A stretch of DNA of 64,000 bases from Ophiodon elongatus (Eukaryota > Chordata > Actinopteri > Perciformes > Hexagrammidae). The notes beneath the pieces were generated by a model. That model was given only the letters and a program-made list of their open reading frames with translations. It did no database searches and was not told the origin of the DNA. The translations under genes were made by a program, and so were the position numbers. Numbering within the stretch: the stretch's first letter is position 1; the number at the start of each line of letters is the position of its first letter. Below, piece after piece: positions 37,364 through 50,034 of the stretch. The DNA lies in NCBI GenBank assembly GCA_016806645.1, contig JACSYO010000389.1:3781001-3845000 (forward strand), written 5' to 3'.

Positions 37364-40300
37364 GTGACCGCTCTGTAACATCCAAGCATCCACACAATCA
37401 AAAATACCCCTTTCTTTCTCGCACTCTCCCCGAGCTCATTACATCCACCCTGCTGCCTGATGGCTGGTTGACAACTTAGCACCTTCAACTTACTTTCACA
37501 CTTTCAAAACTTCCTAACTGCTCTGCCTCTGCGCACAGTGGAGCTCATTCACTCGAATCCTCAGCGGCTGGAGAGGAAACAAATAACCCTGCGAAACCTG
37601 TCTCCCCTGTATCCTCAATACCATATCAGCTTGAACTTCTGACTTTCCACCCGTACTTCAATTGTTCATACACTTTCCAAATAGTGCTGTTCAAAAATAC
37701 TCAGTTAAAAGTGAGAAACGTCTTGCCCCCAAAGCGAACAGGGGTTATGTTGCAACTAAAATCTCCATCCATCATGCAGATAGGTATGTGTCCCTCGGGG
37801 GGACTCCCGCACTCCATGGCTGTTGTAATAAAGTGGGCCTATCAGTCAGGATGGTGCAGACTTATTACTGTCTGTGTGGCCACCTATTGCTTTACACACA
37901 CTGTAAACCTCCTGCTGCTCCCGCTAACTGTGCAATAACACCACTGCTTAAAACTTGGGTTTAGAAACAGTGGGAGGCCAACCCCAGGGCTACAGCCCAG
38001 AGCAGGGGTAAAACATTTTTATGGCTTACAAATGATAATGGTGACACTTCAATTTTGCACTCAACACCAAATATCAAGAAAGGAGTTCTCAGTATCCCAT
38101 TTGATATTCATAGAGTCATTAATAATGTAAATAATAATGAATTACACAAAGAGCTTTTTTTACTCAGGCTGACTGCTTTTGGCCTCAATTCGTCACTTTG
38201 TCCTCATTTAGTTTTTATATCAGAGGATAAATTAACTGGAAGGACAATGGCCAAACACATTGTGCAACCAAAGGAAACTAAAATATTGTACTGCACTGCG
38301 GCCACCAAAAAAAGAATGTGGCTGCTGCAACAACACAAGGACACGTATCAAGGATGCAGCAGCACTGCAAAGGAGACTGGGACCTTTTTATTTCCCCCAT
38401 AATCCACCACTATACCGCCACTAAAACTGTGTTCTCAGCACACCAGCAACATGTACATCCAAGCTACGGTCTAGTGAGACAGTCCAAATCAGCCATGGTT
38501 TCTGCTCTCTAGAGATGCATCTATGTTTCAAGTATTTTGCAAGTGAGCCAAAGGTCAAGTCTTGGCAAATAACTGATTTATTTGAATGACACAATTAACA
38601 CCCCAAGAGCCATATGCATCAGGATAGGCTTGAGTAAATCATAGCTTGCGCTTTCACACAGTGCACCTGAATGTGGCGTTTGAAAGCTTGGTGAGTTTAA
38701 TGGCGTGGCAGGTCATCTGCGCTGTGTTCAAACACCCCTGGGGCAAAGGAGAGTGAAAGCACTCGTTCAAAGACCTCCAATATGTAAAGCTACGTATTCC
38801 ACCTGGGTGGCGAGTAGTAAAAGGACAGTGGGAGATCAGTGGGAAGGAATGTTATGGATTTATGCATGTAAAGTATCACCTGTCATAAAGCGGGGAACAT
38901 ATACAGGCAGAGATCTATAATGAAGAGGCCAGGGCTTGTGAATGAGGTTTCCATGTTTGTGGGTTATGGCTCTTTATTTTCACTCCGCCACACCTGTTTT
39001 CCCTCACTCTATCACTGTCTATGTTTGCTTGTGTCTTTAGAGGCGAGATATTTCTATGAACCCTATGACTCCCGAGTTCACCAGCAGCATTTTCTATAAT
39101 GTTTTTGTCCCAAACTCTTTCAGTTATTACACTTACTTTTGCTTAATATCACATAATAGGTGCTTTATTTACTTGTGTCCACTCTTAACATAAAGAACAT
39201 AGTACAGTAGCACAGTTTTGTTTTTTGCCCTATCTGAATTGACCATGCTCGGCTCCTCTCCTGAACAGTGCTAGTCAAATCATGTGTAGCAACCGTAATT
39301 AGGCACGGCAGGCCTGTCAAGTTTTGGATTGGATGTAGAGAAAAAAGCTGTCAATCAACGTAATCCAAGGTCTTGCGAAATCGTCCAATATCAAAATGGT
39401 TATCTTGAGACAGGATTCCATTTTTATATGTTGAAATAAACTTTCTCTAAGTCCATTGAAGCAAGAGGAGAGGTTGTGATGAAGCTGTAGGGGCTTTGGT
39501 AAGCCATTATCCCCTTAGTCCCCTGGGCCTCTCCAGGCAGGGAATGTGCTACAGTTTCCAATCACAGCCAGAAGCAACTATTTCAGGTCATATTTTGAAG
39601 GACTACCACTTTCCCCTTGTATCATCGACTACAGGCTCTTTTCCTTACCTGAGAGACTCAGGGGAACGTAGGAGCAGGGGTCAGAAAAACGCTACAGCTC
39701 CATCTTGATACCCATCACCTGTCATGATGTGACCCAGGTAATGCACTTAAGACGACCCGCAGAGCCTCGGGGGCATTTCTTCTTTTTTAAGTATCCACAA
39801 TCAAAACTCTTTAAAATATCACTGGGTACCCCTGAGGCTGGGAGCGCCGGCAACCTTTGACCGAAAAGGTCAGGTGACTAATTAGCCAACACCTCTGTGG
39901 AGCTCTGGAATGCTCTGTGCCGAGGGCGGGAACAATAAGAAGTGGGATCTGTCAATTCCTGTTCACTGGGACTATAAACACTCGCAGGAAGATACTTGGA
40001 AGCCGATTATTATGTGCGTGTACAGTCACTCCTCGTGTGTACAACACAGCAAGTGTCAAGTGGAAAATTATAGAGCAGAAATAGGAGATGGTTTGGGCAG
40101 GAGAGCAAGTTATGGTTATGTTGACAGGAAATCTTGGTACAAACACTGGAAAAAGTAAAAGCTTATTTGTGTTTGTCTCCCTGGCAGCCTGTGTGTGATG
40201 TAATTTTCTAAGTTAAACCTTTGTTAACCAAAATGCACCCCTTTGTTCCCAGAGAGTCTGTGCTAGCTACAGTACAGCTACAGTATAATTTAATGTGTTT

Positions 40301-43300
40301 AGATGAAGGGTATGAGCTGAGTTCTAATGACATATAATGGTCTGTGTCCTACAGCAGTTTATTGGCTTTTCAAGGGCGTAATGATAGTCAATGGCCATAC
40401 ATTACATTTCAGACCATGGCCCCCATTAGGTCCAAGAGGATCTTTCATCTTCTATGTTCCTGCTCGTAGCCAATAGAGGATCCTATGTCATTGTCAAAAC
40501 GCTGTCCCCACGGTACAGGAATCAACTCCAGGCCACCTTGACACAGAATTCAACATGATTGATGGTAATTGCCTTTTGTGAAATGCCACAGCCACTGAAG
40601 ACTCTTTATTTTCCTCCGTGCCTTTCATAAAGAGGAACTAAAATACTTTACCTGATCTATATGAGGAAATGGTGCATCGTATGAAATGCATGACACATTC
40701 AGCTCTCTGCGCTAAACGGCTTAATTATGCTGATGACATGTTGCGATTCATTGGCCTATTTGGACGCGGTGACTGTGGTCAAGCAGGACCATATTTAGAA
40801 GGGATAAAAAGACTATTGTGTGTGTGAGGATGAAGGAGGAAAATATATAAGGAAAGGCATTTGAAAACTGAAACCAGATGTGTGCGTGAGTGTTTCTTTG
40901 TGTGTGCAAATGTAATGCTTGTTTCAAGACTGCCGGCCATGCCATTTCTTGGCCAGCCATTTTTTTTTTACGTTTGTGGTTTCTGAAAAATATTTGGCAA
41001 AATTAAAGGAAAGAATTATATGAGTAACACGGTAAGACTTGTGAGAAACTGCTTGGAGTTTTGATGTGATTTGGGAACAAAGGCAATAGGAACAGAATAT
41101 ATCCAACGCTCTCTTGACTCAGCAAAACAAACCACATCGGAGGAAGAGAATATGTCAAAACCTGATATTCTGAATTTACAATACTGTAATAAAGGACGGT
41201 CACAGAATGTCACCCAGGGATGACCTGCATGAAACAAGCGTCTTCCAAAAAGAAAACTCTCACAGTCAAACAATGTCCAGCCTATTAAGAACCATTCAGC
41301 CTGTCAGTATAACAACCAAAGTGTTTAGGGAAGTAATAAAAGAAAGTCCTCTGGCATTGCTCGGGACAATATAGGCCAAGAGACTCATTCAAACACAGCT
41401 CCACAAATGTCCCCTATGCTTGCACCTTGAATATTTCCAGCCGCAGCAAATAAAATTGTTCCAGGTGCACCAATGAAAAGGACGGCCCCGATTTCCTAAA
41501 AGTGGGGCCAAGGGCTGTTAAACGGAGAGGCGTGAATTCAGCCAGGCTTTGTCATAGCTTAAAGTGCGGGCCGGTGGCCCCTGTGAAGGCTGAGTGCCCT
41601 CTCTCACAATACCAAGTGGTGTTATACTGACAGGTGTCTGCTAACCATTATAACACATGGCAGATTAATTCAGTTTCATAACATACGGAAAAAATAAAGA
41701 TACATAGCCCAAGTTGGAATATTATCAAGACAATGTCCCGATATAAAAAAAAACAATTGATTTCATGATATCTGGTAACCGTATAAGAAATTACACTACT
41801 ACAAGAACACCATATTATATCTCAAGTACAAAAGCAAAATCATGATGAACCTGCTATTATAGTTGACCTGTATATGATACCGGTTGAGTTAATATTTTAA
41901 ATATTAAATTCACATATAACTTTGTTTGGGTTTTAATTACCCTAAACAAAAAGGCATCTTGAGGGATGATCAAGTACACCTCTTTGGTTCACCAGGGCTT
42001 TACTGTGAAAACTATGTGTGACAAATATCTTATTCAGAACTGATTACCTCTCAGTCAATTCCTCTGTCATTTAGAAAAGGGTAAAGCTTCTACTCAATTC
42101 CCAAACAATCCATAGCCTGTTTTCATTTAAACATGATAAGCCTGCTGTTAGTTTTGATCCTGCCCTTGATTTTATGGGGACAATTGGGTTTAGGTAGGTT
42201 GTAGAGATGGGATGTATTGTGTTTTTGTGGGGACATTGATGTAATATTAGCAAAGGCATGCTGCAGAGATTTTTCTTAAGGGAAAAGAACAAAACTAGGT
42301 TTGACAAGAACCATGTTTGATATATGAGAACCATTTAATTTTTAAAGCTATTGTACATGACTACTGTAGTTAGCTGCCATATGGTTTTGCAGTGTCAGAG
42401 ACTACAAAGAAGTCAGTGAGTGGAGCAGTACAAGACTCGTTACAAGCCAACCGATTGCAACAACTCTTAACAGCTCCTTCTTCTTTCTTAGATTTCTTTC
42501 TAAAGCCCTAACAAACTCCAGGTCTAAAGGAGCGGAGCTTTCTGCTCAAGGTTCATCAGTGCCAGTGAGCTGAAACCCGAGCAGAGGAAAAAGGGCACCT
42601 CTACGTATGGAAAGGTTTAGGTGAGTAGTAAACTCCCTCCTACGGAACTGATGAGAAACACCTGCATGTCTGAGCAACAACGTCAGCCAGACAAATCAAA
42701 GCCAGAATAGATGATTAAGAGCGAGGCGGCACAAAGCAGGACCTCTGATCACACAGTCCAGATCAACGAAAAACGTACACGGACGGCTAAGTGGCTGGCG
42801 CTGGAATGAAACCTGAAACACGGCATCAAAGACCCAACACAAACAAAATATGAATTGACAGAACACCGAACACATTAATCAAATACTTTGCAGTAAACAT
42901 TCAATAAACAACTGGGAGTCTGCATAAATAACCAAGCTCCGACTTCTAATTCAGAAAGAACTTCACATTAACAAACTGCGCAACATACTCTGAGGCATTA
43001 AAAGAGTCTCGAGCACAAACAAAATTCGAATTCACTTTGAATAGAAATCTAAAACTACGTACATCATTTAATCTATCTGTGAGATTCCAAGTGACAGCCT
43101 TTTTTCCCCACTTGATTGTGCCATAAACAATTAAAATGGGTCACTGGGTTCTCTCTGGCTTTGGCAGAACAATATTAGATTAAAGTCATTTGAAAAACAA
43201 TCAAACAAGGGCAGATGAAATGCGAAGGTGCTGGAAACGGTCTAATCCTTGGCCTGGGCTGACCATGTGAAAAAAGAAGTGTGTTGGGTAAAACAAAAAA

Positions 43301-43943
43301 GTGCCACAGGCAATTTTAGCTAACCGCCCGAAGTTGTGAGCTATTTTGGATAGTGTAACCAGATATTTCTTGATTTATGCCGTCTTCATGAAACCCAATA
43401 ACACCTCAAACAAGAGTGACCATTCTCGACGTTGTACATCAATTGAAAATGATTATAATCTGGATAATCTCGGGGGTTTGATGTTTCAATTTCCTCTTTG
43501 TGGGGAAGACACGGCCGTTGGCAAATCGTACGTGACCGGAAATGAAACACAAATGTCTCTCACTCTGCGGTCCAAGGTTTGTGATGTGTTTAAAGAGGCA
43601 CCACATGAAATGTGCCCTTCGCTGCCTACTGGTGATGTGTGTGTTCTTGCAGGCCCACAGTGTGTATGTGAGACGTATGCGGAGAGGACAGAGGGTTTTG
43701 GCCTATTCTTTCAAAGCATTCTCCCAACTGTACTCTGTGTTTATACTTGTGTGTCTGTGCTTATGGGTTGGCGTCAGTACTAATAGGTTTGTCAGATGAG
43801 ATGCTGCTGAGAGCAGTTGTCATAGCCCCATGTCCAAACTGGCAGCATTCACGTTCCACTTCCAGTCCCTGGAGAGGGTTTGACCTGAGTGGAGTTACCA
43901 CAATGTGCTATCGCGCTGCCCAGTCGGTCATTTAACCCCGCAT

Positions 43944-43968
43944 GCACACACACGCTCTCTCTCTCACA

Positions 43969-44010
<42 letters not shown>
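43944..44010. repeat. Compound (CA)n(CT)n(CA)n microsatellite
   Basis: CACACA, then CGCTCTCTCTCTCT, then a long (CA)n with one CATA interruption. Confidence 0.95.
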
Positions 44011-44011
<1 letters not shown>

Positions 44012-45785
44012 CCAATGCAACTCAGCTGACGCACTTAAAGAGTCGACTATTAAAACCTCTACTGAGACCGTATTCACGATTCAGTATTATACTGTTCTAA
44101 TCAGCGATATAAACAATTCAGTCTCGATTTAAGAAAATAATTTGTGCCAGAGATTCAAAAGAACGTGGTGTACTTTTTAATTTCATTGATGTCAATAGGT
44201 AATGAATATTGTACAGCTCATTTTTAAAATAAGCACGAACAAAACATTTAAGTTCACTTTTAAACAGTCAAGAAAGTTGTTGATTAGTAGTGTAGCAGAT
44301 AAGGTGAATAAATCTTTTAGTGGAAAATACACCGGCACTAAACACAGATTGTGTCCTTTAAATGACAGAAGCAGATGGATTATTTGAATATGATATGTTG
44401 TAAATCCCAAAGGCCCTTGGATCCCTTCCATTTTCCTAGTTTTATCTGAAATTTGGCAAAAGAACAAAACCGCCTTCAATGGATTCCTTTCTCAACGTAC
44501 AACTGTGAGGAAAATGTCATTCAGGATAAAATTAGAGTCTGATACTTTCTATCACTATAGGTTATCTCACTTGAAACCTTTTTCTCATAAATTCCAATTT
44601 CCGCAGAAAATGTCAAAACAACAATAGCTCTTCCTGCACTGGGTCAGGCTTTGGCCAACAACACGCACAAATATATAATTCTCCTTGCGCATGCACATTT
44701 TCTTTTAAGGTCACATACACATGCGCACACAGAATCCGTGCAGTGTACACACGGCTTATGAAAAACACCCACTGCGCTCACAGATGAGGCTGAGTACACA
44801 ATGGAACCAGAGGACAGAGACCTCAGAGAGATTTAACAGGAAAACAGCATGCCAGCGCGTTGGTCGGCCGGTAGAGATCCCCCAAAGAAAACAGCCCTGT
44901 ATTATTCCAACCAGAGGAGCCCGTACTGGCCAGTTTGCCCGTTCTGCAACAAGACCTGTTTAGTCTTTGACTGATTTTACAGTAACTACTACTGTCTGTG
45001 GTCTACAACAACCACACCACCCACACTTTCATTGGAAATGAATGAAAGTGGTGACCTCACTGCGTTCGACTGGACCACCCTTTCTGTGAAAGCTCCCAGA
45101 GTAAATCAAAGTGTCGTACTTTGTGGCCTTATGCGAAACAAATCTCTCTGTCCGGTGCCTGTGTTGAGAGTTCCCATCTTGAAACGCTGTTTTCGTGTCA
45201 TAGCAGGGAGGCGCAGCTGCAGAACGTCCATGTGCTGATGTTTATAAGTGAACCTGCAGAGCTCTGTCACCACTTTTAACAAACCTCTGCAGAGCGCAAA
45301 CGCATAAACATGCACAGCACCCCCGAAACGTACGCAAGCAGCACGCAAACAAACACACATGGGCGCACATTAAAAAAGGACAGAAATGACGACATTGCAC
45401 AACTGTCCAAGTGACCTTAAGCTCGTTGCTTTTCCCCTTTACCAGCAGTTCTATGAACACAACACATTAATTTATGGGGAAAAAAGTGTTATTCTTTTCC
45501 TGCTGCACCCATTTTTCCTTCTCAAATAAAACTGCACTGAAATCAAAATGGAATTCATCCATCTCTGTCCCGGGCTCTTATTAATAAATACAGCCTGGCT
45601 ATGATTTGAGTGCTGTGAGGAGAGAAGAGTGTGCTCTTGCATTTGGGTGTATGTGCATGATGGAGATTAACTGCGGGAGAAAATGTAATGCTTGTAGGAC
45701 TGCTTGTAATGCTTGTAGCTTTGTTGTGTTTGCGGCAGAGGGTTTGCTGCCCAGAGGACAAGTAGAAGGCACCAAGTTCCAAACG

Positions 45786-45787
<2 letters not shown>

Positions 45788-45846
<59 letters not shown>
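45788..45846. repeat. (CT)n microsatellite
   Basis: 59 bp of (CT)n with one CTTT interruption near its right end. The homopyrimidine tract is capable of triplex (H-DNA) formation. Confidence 0.95.
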
Positions 45847-46982
45847 GTGTATTGGTGCTGGCTCAGCAGGCTTCGAGTCCGCTTCATTCGGCTCCCTGAT
45901 TGCATTGGCCTTCTGTCCACCTAGCCATTGATTCCAATGCCCCAGCCAAGCACTTTTCTGTTTGCCTTGCTCTCCCTCTCAATACCTACAACCAAAGCTG
46001 CCTCAATACTGGTATTACCACGGTGTTACCTGTATTAGTGCAGAGGTCAACGGGTTTGAGAGGCGACCGTTCACGTGGAGCGGAAGATGCATGGACGCCG
46101 GCTTGGGAAACCTGACATCATGACTTACACCCTGCTGCCCTGGTAAAACAGGGAGCGGCTTGAACAATCCCAAAGGTCAGAAGGTGCCGTTTCATCATTC
46201 CGCTTAAAAAGGTCGATCACTTTGACTTAAGTTCAATTATTGCAAAAGGTTACAGGGGTTAGAGGTAAAGTACATAAATGCCTTTATTCCTCTGTCCAAA
46301 ACATCCCATCCAGGAGGAAATCTTAGTTGCTTAAATATCAATTTCACAACAAAAAAAAACTTCATAACCTTCAGCTGCAACTGTCCCTCTGGCCCTGGAT
46401 CAAAATCACACAAAGTGAACCTGCTGTGAAACTGATATTAGCTTTAAAGGAGACAGGCGAATATACAGAGGGCACATTGTATTTGTAATAGCTCTTTATC
46501 TTATGAGCATGTCTTTGATAATAATCTGTCCAATCGTACAATGAAGACATTTCAACTAGACTATAATGTGTGCCGTCTATGACATGGTGAGATTTGATCC
46601 GGCTCCTCCAACAGCAAGCAACCTTGCATTAGCACTGTCCCATCATTCATGCTCAGCTACGAGGGAGGTTTCATAATGGACGGAAACATGAGACCGGACG
46701 CAGAGGTGGGAACGTTTGCAGACACAAAATATTCTCAAAAAACACAAAGGAATGCAAGTCAAGGCTTTGAAGATTAGAAACCGAAGTAGGCAGTCTGATA
46801 ACATTTCTGGCAGGAGAGTTTCACAAAGAGGGGTTCTGAAATTCCTTGGGTCCTTTTTTTTTTATTATTTCAGCGGAGCACACTGCATTCACCTGTGTGA
46901 TTTGATTGGAGAGCACTTGATAGAATCTGGCTATGGGAGCAAAGAAAGGCCGTAATAATTAGAATTTTATAAGCATTCCTTC

Positions 46983-47024
46983 TTTGGGCCTTTTTATTAG
47001 ATGGGACGGATTGGGACTGGAAAG

Positions 47025-47061
<37 letters not shown>

Positions 47062-47184
47062 TGTATGGTGGGGGGACAACATGCAGCACAGAGCCGCAGG
47101 TCGGATTCCAACCCCAGCAACTGTTATCAGGACTCTTGGTATACGGCGCACCCGCTCTACCAGATGAGCAACCTGGGTTGCACC
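46983..47184 (-). mobile_element. tRNA-derived SINE, minus strand
   Basis: Read on the minus strand, the head reads GGTTGCTCATCTGGTAGAGC (A-box region, about 47154-47173). The B box GGTTGGAATCC follows at 47103-47113, then GACCTGCGGCTCTGTGCTGC and ATGTTGTCCCCCCACC. After these come a long CT run (47026-47055) and a tail ATCTAATAAAAAGGCCC. This is the architecture of a common percomorph SINE (tRNA-like head, 'GCAGGTCGGA...TGCTGCATGTC' body, CTCTCTC segment, AATAAAGGC tail). It is not a functional tRNA, because the anticodon arm does not pair as a normal cloverleaf and the element continues well past the tRNA end. Confidence 0.8.
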
Positions 47185-50002
47185 AACAACAGTTGTGTTG
47201 TCATTTAAATATCACTGATCGTATCTGGTTTCTGGATTTCAATTTCCCTGATTTTAAAACATGATTTATTTTCTCTTTTTTTCAGTTTTCCACAAAATCA
47301 GATTTTCACTCATTCATCTGAACTTCTCTTTCTTGGATGATTTAACTGACAGAACATGACCTTGGGACAGATTGATTCCATCCAGGCTTCATTGCTCTGC
47401 CTTGGTAGTTTGGACGTTGATGTTTTTCATCTTCAATTTAGGAGTCTGAGTTTTCCCAAAACAACATGCACAATCACGTTTTTTTTAACTGGACTTGACA
47501 TTTAGATGAGGTTGACAATTTCAGCCACTTTTTAACACTGCATATTGCATATAGGAGCATATTTGGAGGAGGAATAAAACACTTGAAATTGGAAATTTCA
47601 AATAGAGGAATTGAAACCATATGAATTAAAAAATTAAGTTTGCCGTTGCAATACAATTTCAAAAATAGGTATTAACTTGCTTATAAGATTCAAATCCGTA
47701 TTTGCTTCCGTACTATATTGCCACACAACAATGAGAAAAAGAGACAGAGCAATGAATACAAAGAGAAAAGGGCAGTGTGGGGAAAGAACAAAGTGCGGAC
47801 AGACCCACCTCAAGAATTCCTCCTAATGAATTCACTCTTACATGAGGCCAGGCACTTTAATGAAAATCAATAGTGTAATTTTCTACTTAGATAACCCAAT
47901 CCCTTGAAACTGATTCCCTCATTTCCTCCTCGTGCATCTTCGATTATTCAATCAAGAGGTCGACCCCAACAGCTTCTTGGTGTGGAGATTATAGTTTTAA
48001 AGTCAGTCAACTCCAGCTCCCGGGTCAATCTTTCACAAAGTTCATGACAATTTCGGTCGCCCCCTTCAAACGCTCATATTCAGTCGCCGTTTGTTGTACA
48101 ATCCCTCTCACTGAGACGTGCTTCTTATTTATGACTTAATCAATAAAGTCCCTCAGACCTGGAGGCCAATCGATATGATTACAGAGCTGTTAAAAATCTG
48201 TAAAGACTTGCCAATTCCCAATTCAATTGTGCTGATGGGGCAGCTTGAAACGGTGCCTATAGGTTGTCACTCATTGAGGTCTCACTCAAGTGACGTCCAG
48301 AGATTTTACAGGAGGCTAATCAGGGGGGGGGTCATGTTCGTGCAAGCTAAACAACAATCACAAAATGTGTATTACTGAGTACCAACCGTGACCCCCTCAC
48401 TCTATGTGTGTGTTAATGTTTTCCCCTGAGACATTTAAAGACCAATAGCACTAAGTAACGCCGGGCAACATTTCTGCTACATTCTTATTTTCACATTGTG
48501 AGACTGGTCTGATTTGGGTGGGCCTCGTTGTTTTGGGCAGATTTCATTGTGCCACATCGTTGAGTTTCCTGCCAGGAAAGTGCAAACACTAGTTGTAAAT
48601 GGAAGGTACTGCAAGCGATTATGAACGTGTCTAGACACATAAACTGTGGTGTGAAGGCAGAAACAGATAAGTTGTGGAAATAGTCAGAGAGTAATTTTAA
48701 ACCTAATAAGTATTAGAAAGCTATAACATTTTTCATTGCCAAGCGGACAACATTTGTATGCTCATATAAGAATAAAAGGTCATAAAAAGCAAATGTATTT
48801 TTTCAATAAAGTAATACTACATATATATTATTATATATAACATGAAATATATTTTTAATATATAGAGCAATGTCCAGTTAAATCTAGAGTTGGGGAGAGG
48901 GTAGACATACAATTAAAATACCAAATCATTCTTCGGGATATTTCTGAAGTTAACCATGATCTGTATTTCAAAATCTGGAGCTGCCGAAGTCTATAAATCT
49001 ATTTTTATCATGTGCTGGGACTTCATAAATCTTGATATGTACATGAAAGAGGGGCCTCTGCTGATGCCGTGCCAAAGGCAATCGGGAATCTCATGAAAAG
49101 GAATCGGCATCCAGATGCAGTAAGCATGGGGTTCTGTTTTGTATTTAATCTTCGGGCCGATTTGAGGCTGAGGTAAGCGTGAGCTGATCGCTACTAACAG
49201 CTGGTATGTGCTCATTTCTATTGTCTGGATCATCTTTCTCTTTTGGACACGCAGGAAGAAAACGGTGCTTTAAGATGGACGCGTTAAGTTTCTTGCTGGA
49301 ATAAGATGGAAAGACGGAAGATAAAGCAAGTGGAGGTGGCATGAGGGGAGAAGTAAGTCGGAGAGAGTGGACAAGTGAGAGTGTGAGACAAAAAGAGACA
49401 GACAGAAAGAGAGGCCGGGCCTCATGGTACCTGATCAAACAACTTGACAGTGTGTCAACACACATCTGGAGCAGATATATTGCCTCCTTCCCGTTGTGAA
49501 ACTAACTCCTCCCCTCCTCCGCATTCCCTTGATGCACTGTGATCCTATTAAAACAAGAAAACACATTTGATATCAGTGCAGTCATACTTCATTACAATAA
49601 ATACTTATCAAGAAAGAAAGCTAAACTATGTTAAATACATACAAGTTTAACTTCTCCGAGGACTCCTTACAGTCTGTGAGCACTTGGCAAAGACTTCTCT
49701 CTTTTCATTCTCCTGTTTGCGCTTGGCAGCCCCTTCTTGTTTTTATGAACTGGCCCTTTAATCCTATCCAACCACAATTGATGCAAACAACACAGGGCAT
49801 TGGAGTATACACCAGGCAATTGCACAAACACAAACATGTCCTAACATTTGAAGCAATGATTGAAGTCGAGGCCTGAAACCTTGGACAGTCAGAATGAGCC
49901 CATTTCCCGAGGGCAGTCATGTGCATGTGTGAGGGGTTGAACAGTGACCATGTGTGATCCAAGGCATGTTCTGAGCATTATTCTTGGCGTGCGGACACAT
50001 CA

Positions 50003-50034
50003 CATCTGATATTACGAATCGCATCTGATATTAC
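50003..50034. repeat. 13-bp direct repeat CATCTGATATTAC
   Basis: CATCTGATATTAC occurs at 50003-50015 and again at 50022-50034, separated by GAATCG, a 19-bp period. It includes a CATCTG E-box-like word. Confidence 0.8.

Larger units (their letters stand above)
35991..46982. other. Non-coding stretch between foldback element and SINE
   Basis: It contains the microsatellites at 36597-36672, 43944-44010 and 45788-45846, a 24-nt poly-A at 37340-37363, and a nuclear-receptor-like motif at 39851-39874. The open frames inside (for example around 38055-38402 and 43346-43783) show no domain that I recognise. I see no gene. Confidence 0.55.

Noticed and set aside
37250..37380. Processed retro-insertion ending in poly-A24 with GTGACC flanks
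   Set aside because: The 6-bp word also occurs twice upstream at close spacing, and no source transcript or longer target duplication is visible.
43346..43783. 145-codon open frame on the plus strand with several Cys and a hydrophobic C-terminus
   Set aside because: It looks superficially like a secreted or membrane protein, but there is no known motif and no supporting splice or promoter context. It is a chance frame next to a GT-rich stretch.
47099..47184. tRNA gene on the minus strand (A and B boxes present)
   Set aside because: The boxes belong to a SINE head. The element continues into the SINE body and tail, and the arms do not fold as a functional tRNA.
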